Below are positions 14,638 to 23,226 of a stretch of 27,236 nucleotides of DNA, piece by piece. The first letter of the stretch is position 1. Each line of letters begins with the position of its first letter. Source of the stretch: Geobacter sp. (GTDB taxonomy: Bacteria > Desulfobacterota > Desulfuromonadia > Geobacterales > DSM-12255); NCBI GenBank assembly GCA_012026855.1, contig VEOV01000370.1, positions 1 through 27,236 on the forward strand, written 5' to 3'. Below the pieces are notes generated by a model. The model did not search any database and was not told the origin of the DNA. It saw only the letters and a program-made list of their open reading frames with translations. A program made the translations under genes and the position numbers.

Positions 14638-16401
14638 ATGAACATTAGACCACTGGGCAGTTTACTGATTCCTCTCTTGTTGCTTGTCGTTATCAGCCTC
14701 TTGGCGCCTCCGCAGTCAGCTTCTGCCGGCGCTCTGGAAGACGGTCTCGCCGCTTACCGGCGCGCCGACTACACCGCAGCCTTCCGGCTCTTGCTCCCCC
14801 TTGCCGAAGCAGGCAACCACCACGCCCAGTTCAGGGTCGCCGAGATGCTTTATAACGGTTTCGGCCAGCCAAAGAATATTCCGGAGGCCTTCAAGTGGGT
14901 CCAGCTTTCTGCAGGGAGAGGCAACGGCAGCGCCCTGAGAAGGCTTGCTTCGATGTATGAGCCGGGGAGTGGCCTGCCGCAGAATCCTGAAGAAGCGAAA
15001 AGTCTCTATGTCAGGGCGTTCGAAAAGCTGAAACTTGAGGTGCAGTATGGCGATGATCAGGCTGAGTACGATCTTGCCAGGCTCTACGAGTTCGGCGATG
15101 GCGTTGCCAGAAGCACCAAAGATGCTCTTGTCTGGTTCGCCCGGTCGGCCGAGCGGGGCAACCTCCTTGCCCAGAACAATCTTGCCTGGAAGTATGCCAA
15201 TGGCAGCACTGTCCCCAAGGTTGAAGCAAATGCCTTCTACTGGTACAGCCGGGCAGCCGCTCTCGGCAGCAAGACGGCACAGGCAGCTGTTGACAAACTC
15301 CGCGCCAACGGCTGCACTCTCACCTTTGAGGAGGCGGAAACTCTCTATACCTACCGGAAAGGGGCTGAGGAGGGGGAGGTCGTTTCCCAGTACAATCTCG
15401 GCTGGATGTTTGATACCGGCCGTGAAGGCATCAGAAATGAGGCAGAGGCCGTTGTCTGGTACCGGAAGGCCGCCGAAAAGGGGTACACCCTGGCCCAGCT
15501 GAACCTGGGTAACATGTTTGCCGCTGGCCGGGGCACGGCAAAAAATGAATCCGATGCCGTTTACTGGTATCGCCAGGCCGCAGAGGCTGGCAACGCTGCT
15601 GCCCAATGCAACCTTGCCTCCATGTATGCTGCCGGCCGGGGGGTGAAGAAGGACGAGAGCCGCGCCCTCTTCTGGTACAAACGAGCGGCCGAGCAGGACA
15701 ATGTTTTTGCCCAGTCCACCCTTGGCTGGATGTACTCCAACGGCAGCGGCACAGCAGTCAACCAAGGGGAGGCGTTCAAGTGGTACACCAAGGCTGCCGA
15801 AAAGGGTGACATCGCCGCCTCTTTCAATCTTGCCTGGATGTATGATAACGGCGTGGGGGTGGCAAAAAGTGATGAGCTGGCATTTTCCTGGTATCTGAAG
15901 GCGGCGGAGAAGGGGAACGCCGCTGCCCAGGGGAATCTGGGGATGATGTATGCCAATGGTCGCGGCACACCGAAAAAGTCGCTGGATGCCCTCAAGTGGC
16001 TGCAGAAGGCCGCTGATCAGGGTGATGTTGTTGCCCTGGTGAACCTGGGCTGGTTTTACGACCAGGAAGATATCGGCCTCAAGGATCCGGTCAAGGCTTT
16101 TGCCGCATACCGGAAGGGGGCCGAGCTGGGGAACCAGATTGCCCAGGCAAATCTCGGCAATATGTATGCCGCCGGGATCGGAGTGGCCAAGGATGAGAAG
16201 GCGGCGCTGCTCTGGCTGCAGAAGGCGGCCGAGCAGGGGAATGCGGCTGCCCAGAACAACCTTGGTAATATGTATGCCAATGGCAGAGGCTGCGAAAAAA
16301 GTGACGCTACCGCCATGGACTGGTACAAGAAAGCCGCTGCCCAGGGGAACCCCCAGGCAGCGGCCAATCTGGCCGGTATGGCTGGTGTTAAGGAAGAATA
16401 G
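14638..16401 (+). CDS. Exported Sel1-repeat (SLR/TPR-like) protein
   Basis: The 587-residue protein has a signal peptide (about 1-30, hydrophobic LLIPLLLLVVISLLA, cleavage near SASA-GA) and no lipobox Cys. From about residue 58 to the end it is almost entirely Sel1-like repeats of about 36 residues, roughly 14 copies with the pattern AQ-NLG-MYANG-G--K----A--WY-KAAE-GN. One repeat near residues 215-240 is degenerate, with KLRANGCTLTFEEAETLYTY, and splits the array into two blocks. SLR proteins are solenoid scaffolds for protein-protein contacts in the periplasm or at the cell surface; no enzymatic domain is present. The ribosome site is AGGAG about 11 bp before the ATG. The UbiD-type gene starts 3 bp after its stop, so the two are co-transcribed, but no functional link is obvious. 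Confidence 0.93.
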   Translation: MNIRPLGSLLIPLLLLVVISLLAPPQSASAGALEDGLAAYRRADYTAAFRLLLPLAEAGNHHAQFRVAEMLYNGFGQPKNIPEAFKWVQLSAGRGNGSALRRLASMYEPGSGLPQNPEEAKSLYVRAFEKLKLEVQYGDDQAEYDLARLYEFGDGVARSTKDALVWFARSAERGNLLAQNNLAWKYANGSTVPKVEANAFYWYSRAAALGSKTAQAAVDKLRANGCTLTFEEAETLYTYRKGAEEGEVVSQYNLGWMFDTGREGIRNEAEAVVWYRKAAEKGYTLAQLNLGNMFAAGRGTAKNESDAVYWYRQAAEAGNAAAQCNLASMYAAGRGVKKDESRALFWYKRAAEQDNVFAQSTLGWMYSNGSGTAVNQGEAFKWYTKAAEKGDIAASFNLAWMYDNGVGVAKSDELAFSWYLKAAEKGNAAAQGNLGMMYANGRGTPKKSLDALKWLQKAADQGDVVALVNLGWFYDQEDIGLKDPVKAFAAYRKGAELGNQIAQANLGNMYAAGIGVAKDEKAALLWLQKAAEQGNAAAQNNLGNMYANGRGCEKSDATAMDWYKKAAAQGNPQAAANLAGMAGVKEE

Positions 16402-16404
16402 TCA

Positions 16405-18246
16405 ATGGGTTACAGGAATCTGCAGGAGTGTGTGGTCGATCTGGAGCGCCGCGGCGAGCTGAAACGGCTCGATGTCGAGATCGACCCTGATCAGGAGATG
16501 GGGTGCATCCAGCGCCGGGTCTACGAAAAAGGGGGGCCGGCGCTGCTCTTCACCAGGGTCAAGGGGTGCAGTTTCCCCATGCTGGGCAACCTCTTCGGTA
16601 CCTTGGAACGAACCCGTTTCATCTTTCGCGATACGCTCAAAACCATTGAAACTTTTGCCGCCCTGAAGATCAATCCTGCCGAGGCCATGAAAAACCCTCT
16701 GGCAACTCTTGCCGCCGCCCCGGCCGCCCTCAACCTGCTGCCGGCCGGCACTTCAGGGGGGCCGATTCTTGCCAACCGGACAACGCTTTCCTCCCTGCCC
16801 CAACTGAAATCCTGGCCAATGGATGGCGGCGCCTTTGTCACCCTGCCGCAGGTTTACTCGGAAAACCCTGCGGCGCCCGGCTTCAGAGGATCAAACCTGG
16901 GGATGTACCGGGTGCAGATCTCCGGTAACAGTTACCGCCCTGACCAGGAAGCGGGCATTCATTACCAGATCCACCGCGGCGTCGGGGTGCATCATGCCGA
17001 GGCGATCAGGCGGGGTGAGCCGCTCAAGGTGAATGTCTTTATCGGTGGAGCGCCGGCCATGACAGTGGCTGCGGTGATGCCCCTGCCGGAAGGGCTGCCG
17101 GAGCTCTCCTTTGCCGGACTCCTCGGTGGCCATCGCATCAGGATGGTCTGCCGCCCGGGTGCTCTGCCGATGCCGGCAGAGGCTGATTTCTGCATTACCG
17201 GCACCATTGATCCCGATCGGCTGCTGCCGGAAGGGCCGTTTGGCGATCATCTCGGCTACTACAGCCTTGCCCACGACTTTCCGGTCATGCGGGTCGAAGC
17301 GGTCTTTCACCGCCCGGACGCCATCTGGCCATTTACCACGGTCGGTCGTCCACCACAGGAGGACACTTCGTTCGGCGCTTTTATCCACGAACTGACCGGC
17401 ACGCTGATCCCCTCGGTGCTGCCTGGAATCAAGGGGGTGCATGCCGTGGATGCTGCCGGCGTGCATCCACTCCTGCTGGCCATCGGCAGCGAACGTTATC
17501 TCCCCTATGCTGCCGAGCGGGAGCCGCTGGAGCTCCTTACCCAGGCCAATGCCATCCTCGGGCAGGGACAGCTTTCACTGGCAAAATACCTGTTCATCGC
17601 CGCTGAGCAGGATTCCCCACCTGATATCCACCACATTGATGCCTTTTTGCAGTTCATGCTGGAACGGGCCGACTGGCGGCGCGACCTTCACTTCCAGTCA
17701 AACACGACTATCGATACCCTGGACTACTCCGGCAACAGCCTGAATCGCGGCTCCAAGGTGGTCATCGCTGCTGCCGGCGCGGCCAGGCACAAGCTGGCCA
17801 CCGAGCTGCCGGCCGGGCTCAGACTGCCCCAGGGTTACACTGCGCCGTGCATCTGCCTCCCCGGAGTCATGGCCATAACTGCGCCGGAGTGTAGTGTGGC
17901 AAGGGGTGCCGCTGATCCGCTTTTGGAGCGGTTCTGCCGGGAGATGCAGGAAAATGGGGGTCTGGCAGACGGGGTGAGAATAGTGGTGCTGGTGGACGAC
18001 AGTCTGTTTGTGGCCCGCAGCCTCAATAACTTTCTCTGGACGGTGTTCACCCGCTCCAATCCGGCGTCGGATATCTACGGCATAGACTCATTCATGGAAT
18101 GCAAGCAGTGGGGGTGCCGCGGGGCACTGGTCATCGATGCCCGTCGCAAGCCCCATCATGCACCACTTTTGGAAGAGGACCCAGCTGTCGTCAGGAGAGT
18201 GGAAGCGCTGGCGGCATCGGGAGGGGCGCTGCACGGGCTGTATTGA
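16405..18246 (+). CDS. UbiD-family prFMN decarboxylase, probable menaquinone-pathway type
   Basis: The 613-residue protein matches the UbiD decarboxylases: an N-terminal LQECVVDLERRGELKRLDVEID, a central HYQIHRGVGVHHAEA, the E-rich catalytic segment LLPEGPFGDHLGYYS, and FTTVGRPPQEDTSFG near 310-324. UbiD enzymes use prenylated FMN to decarboxylate aromatic or unsaturated acids in the cytoplasm. The length exceeds E. coli UbiD (about 500) and fits the roughly 600-residue form assigned to menaquinone synthesis in organisms using the futalosine route (SCO4490-like). Geobacteraceae depend on menaquinone, which supports this assignment. No ubiX-type prenyltransferase is in view, so prFMN must come from elsewhere. 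The ribosome site (AAGGAAG) lies within the end of the preceding Sel1 gene. The 3' end faces the next gene with a 15-bp gap and no terminator. Confidence 0.88.
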   Translation: MGYRNLQECVVDLERRGELKRLDVEIDPDQEMGCIQRRVYEKGGPALLFTRVKGCSFPMLGNLFGTLERTRFIFRDTLKTIETFAALKINPAEAMKNPLATLAAAPAALNLLPAGTSGGPILANRTTLSSLPQLKSWPMDGGAFVTLPQVYSENPAAPGFRGSNLGMYRVQISGNSYRPDQEAGIHYQIHRGVGVHHAEAIRRGEPLKVNVFIGGAPAMTVAAVMPLPEGLPELSFAGLLGGHRIRMVCRPGALPMPAEADFCITGTIDPDRLLPEGPFGDHLGYYSLAHDFPVMRVEAVFHRPDAIWPFTTVGRPPQEDTSFGAFIHELTGTLIPSVLPGIKGVHAVDAAGVHPLLLAIGSERYLPYAAEREPLELLTQANAILGQGQLSLAKYLFIAAEQDSPPDIHHIDAFLQFMLERADWRRDLHFQSNTTIDTLDYSGNSLNRGSKVVIAAAGAARHKLATELPAGLRLPQGYTAPCICLPGVMAITAPECSVARGAADPLLERFCREMQENGGLADGVRIVVLVDDSLFVARSLNNFLWTVFTRSNPASDIYGIDSFMECKQWGCRGALVIDARRKPHHAPLLEEDPAVVRRVEALAASGGALHGLY

Positions 18247-18261
18247 GTGTATCAGCCGGGA

Positions 18262-19035
18262 TTAATTGCTCAGGAAAATATGCTGTTTCATGATGTCAAC
18301 CTTGACAAGGTTATAATCAAAGGGACGGATGGTTGGTACGCGGTAGACCGGGTTGAGCCTTTTTTTCAGTTCTGCCACCAGTGGCATTGGCAGGAGAAAA
18401 TGATTCATGATTACCTTGACCGGCGAGGCAATTACCTTGTTGTCACGCACCTCAAGGCGTAGTGCTGCATAGCCTGCCAGCCGGTTGTTCCTGATGAACT
18501 TTTCCACCAGTTTCCTGTCCTTGAGAGGAATCGAACTCACCGGAAGATCAAACTCCACTTCGATGTAAGGTGGGGTGAATTTAATCAGGAGTTTGTCAAA
18601 ACGGAGATTCAATCTCCTGGCACTTTTGACAACTTCATTTCTGACGGACTGCTCGGAAACCAGCATGCCGATTTTGAAGTTGGTGCTGGAGTTGACTTTA
18701 AAGCTGTTTGATTTTTTAAGGGCAGTCAGATTGATGTCAGGACTGGTGTACTGCACGGTTACGAAGTCGGCCGGGATAGCCGGCTTTGACATGGCTACGA
18801 ACCTGATTAACAACGACTGCAGTTTCCCGCGATTATTCTCTTCCTTTTTTGATTTGACCTCGATTTTTTCACAGCGCACAACCTTTCTCAAGGCCTTCGC
18901 AATGTCGCCATCCAGCGAATCCTGGGGATATGCCATTGCTGCGTCCAAACAAAGACAGAGCAAGGCCGTCAGGACAAGCACCGGGAGCGCCGGGAGGCGG
19001 TGTCTGCTAAAGCTGGTTCTGAACAAGGTTGCCAT
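18262..19035 (-). CDS. Exported protein of unknown function (possibly DUF2993/LmeA-like)
   Basis: About 257 residues from the ATG at 19035. The frame is open to another ATG at 19074, and a TTG near 19026 with better GAGG spacing is also possible, so the start is uncertain. A basic N-terminus and hydrophobic LPVLVLTALLCLCLDAAMA form a signal peptide. The mature part has alternating beta-type segments (FKIGMLVSEQSVRNEV, IKFTPPYIEVEFDLPVSS, GYAALRLEVRDNKVIASPVKVIMNHFLLPMPLV). This resembles the layout of the DUF2993/LmeA lipid-binding family, but I cannot confirm it by eye. The start overlaps the end of the upstream pseudopilin-like gene, so the two are probably translated from one transcript. 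Conserved residues that would indicate an enzyme are not visible. Confidence 0.7.
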   Translation of the reverse strand: MATLFRTSFSRHRLPALPVLVLTALLCLCLDAAMAYPQDSLDGDIAKALRKVVRCEKIEVKSKKEENNRGKLQSLLIRFVAMSKPAIPADFVTVQYTSPDINLTALKKSNSFKVNSSTNFKIGMLVSEQSVRNEVVKSARRLNLRFDKLLIKFTPPYIEVEFDLPVSSIPLKDRKLVEKFIRNNRLAGYAALRLEVRDNKVIASPVKVIMNHFLLPMPLVAELKKRLNPVYRVPTIRPFDYNLVKVDIMKQHIFLSN

Positions 19036-19417
19036 CCTCAAGGTAGAATTCCTTCGCATTGTAGAGTTTGGCATCCGGCACGCTGATGCGGTAGCGACCC
19101 GTCCCTTTAGTGGTGTCCAGGTTGTACAGATACGGTTTGCCGCTTAAGGGATCGGAGTCGACACGCTCGATAAACTCGGGTATGAGCAGTTCCAGATGCT
19201 GGGGGTATGCCATGTTCTTGATGAAATAGGCCTCAACTGCCCGGGCAAGATTCTGCAGATCTGAGCCTGCCTTTTCCCTTGGAGAGACGGCAGGCTGTGG
19301 CGGCGGGGTATAATTGCTTTCAGCCCCTTGCCGGTAAAGGAGAGTGACATAAACGGTTACGGCTATAGTGATCAGGATGATGCCGGCTACGAATAAACGG
19401 AGTTTGTGTTTGTGCAT
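19007..19417 (-). CDS. Membrane-anchored protein with a pseudopilin-like C-terminal domain
   Basis: About 136 residues from the ATG at 19417; an in-frame ATG at 19447 has no ribosome site, and the chosen one has a weak GGCGGA. A single hydrophobic helix (LFVAGIILITIAVTVYVTLL) is followed by a Pro-rich linker and a domain similar to the GspG-type core: LQNLARAVEAYFIKNMAYPQHLELLIPEFIERVDSDP-like order, ending in a DP-x-G-x-PY-Y motif. The classical prepilin site (G before FTLxE) is absent, so it is probably not processed by prepilin peptidase and would remain a simple inner-membrane anchor. It is the first gene of a two-gene minus-strand unit and is divergent from dnaE. The function is not known. 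Confidence 0.68.
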   Translation of the reverse strand: MHKHKLRLFVAGIILITIAVTVYVTLLYRQGAESNYTPPPQPAVSPREKAGSDLQNLARAVEAYFIKNMAYPQHLELLIPEFIERVDSDPLSGKPYLYNLDTTKGTGRYRISVPDAKLYNAKEFYLEDGNLVQNQL

Positions 19418-19579
19418 AATGTGGGTAATTCCGCCAGAAGTCAGCATTGCAGCAGTATTTGCAATGCCTGAATCATGAGGATTGTAACTGGGGCACTATA
19501 GCACTTAGCTTTTGAGGCCAGCAATTAAAATGGGCGAACCTGATGGAAAGTTATGTCTTCTGTCTGAGCGGGCATAACG

Positions 19580-19608
19580 TTGACATCGGCTCTGATTCAA
19601 GGCATAAT
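19580..19608 (+). promoter_or_regulatory. dnaE: Strong sigma-70 promoter candidate for dnaE
   Basis: TTGACA (19580-19585), a 17-bp spacer and CATAAT (19603-19608) match the consensus at 11 of 12 positions. Transcription would start near 19615, leaving a leader of about 70 nt before the dnaE ATG. A 7-bp-arm inverted repeat, TCTGATT-N8-AATCAGA (19591-19612), overlaps the -10 and is followed by a run of seven T residues. Confidence 0.7.
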
Positions 19609-19686
19609 CAGACGGATTTTTTTAGCTACAGTAAAAACGTCCTCACTTTCGACCCCTTGGAATTTCAGCAGGAGCCGCTTCACTTT

Positions 19687-22600
19687 ATGTCATTTGTTCA
19701 TCTGCACTTACACTCCCAGTATTCCCTGCTAGATGGTGCCATCAGGCTTGACGACCTTGTGAAAAAGGTCAAGGATCAGGGGATGCCGGCTGTCGCCGTG
19801 ACCGATCATGGCTGCATGTTCGGGGCGATCGAGTTCTATACAAAGTGCAAGGCCGAGGGGGTCAAGCCGATCATCGGCGCCGAGCTCTACATTGCCCCCG
19901 GCTCACGCAGCCAGAAGGATGGCGGCGGTGCTGACGGGGTATCCAATTTTCATATCGTTTTACTCTGCATGAATCTCCAGGGGTATAAAAACCTTTCTTA
20001 CCTCACCTCTGCCGGTTTCAAGGAGGGGTTCTACTACAAACCGAGAATTGACAAGGATCTGCTGGCGCAGCATTCGGAAGGGCTGATCGCCATGTCCGCC
20101 TGCCTGAAAGGAGAGGTGGCGTGGCTTTGCGGCCGGGGCCGGATGGAAGAGGCTGCTGCTGCTGCCAAATGGTACGCCGATATCTTCCCTGACCGCTACT
20201 ACCTGGAGCTGCAGGAGAATACCCTGCCGGAGCAGGACCTGGTCAACCAGAAGCTGCTCCAGTTGGCCAGTGAGCTGAATCTGCCGCTGGTGGCCACCAA
20301 TGACTGCCACTACCTGAACCAGGATGACGCCAAGGCCCACGAGGTGCTGCTCTGCATCCAGACCGGCAAGACGATGAACGATCCCAACCGGATGCAGTTC
20401 TCGGCCAACGAGTTCTATGTCAAGTCTCCTGAGGAGATGCAGGCGGCGTTTCACTACGCCCCCCAGGCGGTGGCCAATACCCTGGCCATTGCCGACCGCT
20501 GCGATGTCAAGTTTGCCTTTGACACCTACCACTTTCCGAAAATAGACCAGATTGACGGCCGCTCCCTGGATGAACTCCTGGAGGATGAGGCGCTCAAGGG
20601 GCTCGAATCACGCTTTGCCGCCATTCGCAAGAAGAAGCCGACATTTGGCGCGGCGGATGAAGAGGCTTATCGCAAGCGGCTGCGCATAGAGCTGGATTGC
20701 ATCAAGCAGATGGGCTTTCCCGGCTACTTCCTCATCGTGGCCGACTTCATCAACTGGGCCAAGGACCAGGGGATTCCGGTCGGTCCGGGGCGGGGCTCGG
20801 CTGCCGGTTCGCTGGTCGCCTATGCCATCCGCATTACCGATATCGACCCGTTGCCGTACAACCTGCTCTTTGAGCGGTTCCTCAACCCGGAACGGATCTC
20901 CATGCCCGATATTGACGTCGACTTCTGTACCGACCGGCGCGACGAGGTCATTCAGTACGTCAACGAGAAGTACGGCCGGGACAAGGTCTGCCAGATCATC
21001 ACCTTCGGTACCATGGCGGCCCGTGGCGTTCTGCGGGACGTCGGCCGGGCGCTGGACATGAGCTACGGTGATGTGGACAAGATCGCCAAACTGGTGCCCG
21101 AGGTGCTTGGCATCACCCTGAAAAAGGCGCTGGAGCAGGAGCCGAAGCTGGGGGAGATGGCGGCGGCCGATCCGAAGGTGAGTGAGCTGCTGGAAATTGC
21201 CCTCCGTCTTGAAGGACTTGCCCGGCACGCCTCGACCCACGCCGCCGGTGTGGTGGTGGCTCCGGAGACCATGGAGGAGTTCTGCCCGGTCTACAAGGAC
21301 CAGAAGACCGGGGTGATCAACACCCAGTACTCCATGAAATATGTGGAGAAGATCGGCCTGGTGAAGTTCGACTTCCTCGGCCTCAAGAACCTGACGGTCA
21401 TCGATAACGCGGTCAAACTGATCCGCGCCGGCAAGGACCCGGAGTTCGATATTGCCATGCTGGATGATGACGATGCCGACAGCTACAAGCTGATCTCCGA
21501 AGGGAATACCACCGGGGTTTTCCAGCTGGAGTCCAGCGGCATCCGGGAGATGCTGCGCGACCTGCAGCCCTCCTGCTTCGAGGATGTCATTGCCGCCTGC
21601 GCTCTCTATCGGCCGGGCCCGCTCAACTCCGGCATGGTGAAGGATTTCATCGAGCGGAAGCATGGCCGCAAAAAGGTTGTCTTCGATCTGCCCGAGCTGG
21701 AGCCAATCCTGAAGGACACCTATGGGGTCATTGTCTACCAGGAGCAGGTCATGCAGATATCACGCACCCTGGCCGGGTACTCCCTGGGCCAGGCTGACCT
21801 GCTACGCCGCGCCATGGGGAAGAAGGACGCCTCGGTCATGGCCAAGGAGAAGATTCCGTTCCTTGAGGGGGCAAAGCAGCAGGGGATCGACCTGAAAAAG
21901 GCCGAGGCCATATTTGACCTGATGGCCATGTTTGCCGAGTACGGTTTCAACATGTCCCACTCTGCCGCCTATGCGCTGATCGCCTACCAGACGGCCTACC
22001 TGAAGACCCACTACCCGGTAGAGTTCATGGCGGCCCTGCTTACCGAGGACATGGGGAACACCGACAAGGTGGTCAAGAATATCTATGACTGCCGCGAGAT
22101 GGGCATTGACCTGCTGCCGCCGGATATCAACGAGTCAGACCTCTCTTTCCGGGTTACCGGCAAATCGATCCGCTTCGGCCTCGGGGCGATCAAGAATGTG
22201 GGTGAATCGGCCATTCTCTCCATTATCGAGGCCCGCCAGGAGGGGCGCTTTACCGATATTTTCAACTTCTGCGAGCGGGTCGATCTGCGCAAGGTGAACA
22301 AGCGGGTCATGGAGGCGCTGGTCAAGAGCGGCGCGTTCGACTCCACCGGTGAGAAGCGTTCAGTCCTCTTTGCAGTGCTGGAGGATGCTGCTGCTTATGG
22401 CCAGCGGATTCAGGATGAGCGTGGCAGTGCCCAGGTCTCCCTGTTCGGCACAGCCGAGCTGGCCAACGGCAATGGCAATGGCGGCGGCCGGTTGCCGGAC
22501 ATCAGGGAGTGGGATGACAAAACCCGGCTCAACTTCGAGAAAGAGTCCCTTGGCTTCTACATTACCGGTCATCCTCTGGGGCGCTACCAGGCTGACATGA

Positions 22601-23148
22601 AGCGCTTCTCCTCCCATGATACGGCAACGATTTCCGAGTTGACCGATAAGACAGAGGTCAGGCTCTGCGGTGTTGTTTCCGCCTACAAGGAGCATATTAC
22701 CAAGCGTGGTGACCGGATGGCGTTTGTCACCATTGAGGACTTGGTCGGTTCTGTGGAAGTGATCGTCCTGTCCAGGATTTTTGCAACCGTTGCCGAGCTG
22801 CTCAAGAGCGACGAGCCGCTGCTGGTTTCCGGAGCATTTGAAAAAGGCGAAAAGTCCAACAAGATAGCAGCCTCATCGGTGCAGCTGCTCAGGGATGTGA
22901 CCGAGAAGGGGACAACCGCCGTCAATGTGACCATCAGGGGGGAGGAGTGGGACGACCTTCGCATGGAATCGCTGAAAACGCTGATGCTGCGCTATAAGGG
23001 GGGGTGCCGGACAAGGCTGCACATTGTGCTGCCAGACCTCTGCACGGCGGTGGTCCGGCTTCCGGAAGAGTACAGCGTTACCCCGACAGAAGGATTATCG
23101 CTGGAAGTAGAGGGGCTGTTAGGTTACAATGCCGTTTCTTTCGAGTAG
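19687..23148 (+). CDS. dnaE: DNA polymerase III alpha subunit
   Basis: This is the replicative polymerase catalytic subunit, 1153 residues from the ATG at 19687, close to the E. coli length. The PHP domain starts at once (FVHLHLHSQYSLLDGA, then VTDHG). The Pol III active site has PDIDVDF with D408, D410 and D412, and the third catalytic Asp region KFDFLGLKNL lies near 560-570. The thumb and tandem helix-hairpin-helix region (LPPDINESD) follows. An OB-fold (VRLCGVVSAYKEHITKRGDRMAFVTIEDLVGSVEVIVL) lies near 990-1030, and the extreme C-terminal region is degenerate. The frame is open back to an ATG at 19543, but the promoter lies inside that stretch and no family member begins there, so 19687 is preferred. 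AGGAG lies 12 bp before it. accA follows, a dnaE-accA order shared with E. coli. Confidence 0.97.
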   Translation: MSFVHLHLHSQYSLLDGAIRLDDLVKKVKDQGMPAVAVTDHGCMFGAIEFYTKCKAEGVKPIIGAELYIAPGSRSQKDGGGADGVSNFHIVLLCMNLQGYKNLSYLTSAGFKEGFYYKPRIDKDLLAQHSEGLIAMSACLKGEVAWLCGRGRMEEAAAAAKWYADIFPDRYYLELQENTLPEQDLVNQKLLQLASELNLPLVATNDCHYLNQDDAKAHEVLLCIQTGKTMNDPNRMQFSANEFYVKSPEEMQAAFHYAPQAVANTLAIADRCDVKFAFDTYHFPKIDQIDGRSLDELLEDEALKGLESRFAAIRKKKPTFGAADEEAYRKRLRIELDCIKQMGFPGYFLIVADFINWAKDQGIPVGPGRGSAAGSLVAYAIRITDIDPLPYNLLFERFLNPERISMPDIDVDFCTDRRDEVIQYVNEKYGRDKVCQIITFGTMAARGVLRDVGRALDMSYGDVDKIAKLVPEVLGITLKKALEQEPKLGEMAAADPKVSELLEIALRLEGLARHASTHAAGVVVAPETMEEFCPVYKDQKTGVINTQYSMKYVEKIGLVKFDFLGLKNLTVIDNAVKLIRAGKDPEFDIAMLDDDDADSYKLISEGNTTGVFQLESSGIREMLRDLQPSCFEDVIAACALYRPGPLNSGMVKDFIERKHGRKKVVFDLPELEPILKDTYGVIVYQEQVMQISRTLAGYSLGQADLLRRAMGKKDASVMAKEKIPFLEGAKQQGIDLKKAEAIFDLMAMFAEYGFNMSHSAAYALIAYQTAYLKTHYPVEFMAALLTEDMGNTDKVVKNIYDCREMGIDLLPPDINESDLSFRVTGKSIRFGLGAIKNVGESAILSIIEARQEGRFTDIFNFCERVDLRKVNKRVMEALVKSGAFDSTGEKRSVLFAVLEDAAAYGQRIQDERGSAQVSLFGTAELANGNGNGGGRLPDIREWDDKTRLNFEKESLGFYITGHPLGRYQADMKRFSSHDTATISELTDKTEVRLCGVVSAYKEHITKRGDRMAFVTIEDLVGSVEVIVLSRIFATVAELLKSDEPLLVSGAFEKGEKSNKIAASSVQLLRDVTEKGTTAVNVTIRGEEWDDLRMESLKTLMLRYKGGCRTRLHIVLPDLCTAVVRLPEEYSVTPTEGLSLEVEGLLGYNAVSFE

Positions 23149-23226
23149 CGATGGCTGGTGTCAGGGCCATCCGGCGAAATTTTTTATAGCAGAAGATGAT
23201 CAAACTAAATATCAGGAGATAGATAA

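Noticed and set aside
14716..15765. Long minus-strand open frame opposite the Sel1-repeat gene
   Set aside because: It is a shadow of the repeat-rich coding strand, and its apparent periodicity mirrors the Sel1 repeats.
23150..23185. Hairpin GATGGC...GCCATC followed by six T residues between dnaE and accA as a terminator
   Set aside because: The stem is only 6 bp with a 10-nt loop, and the T-run starts 8 nt after it. It is too weak to call.
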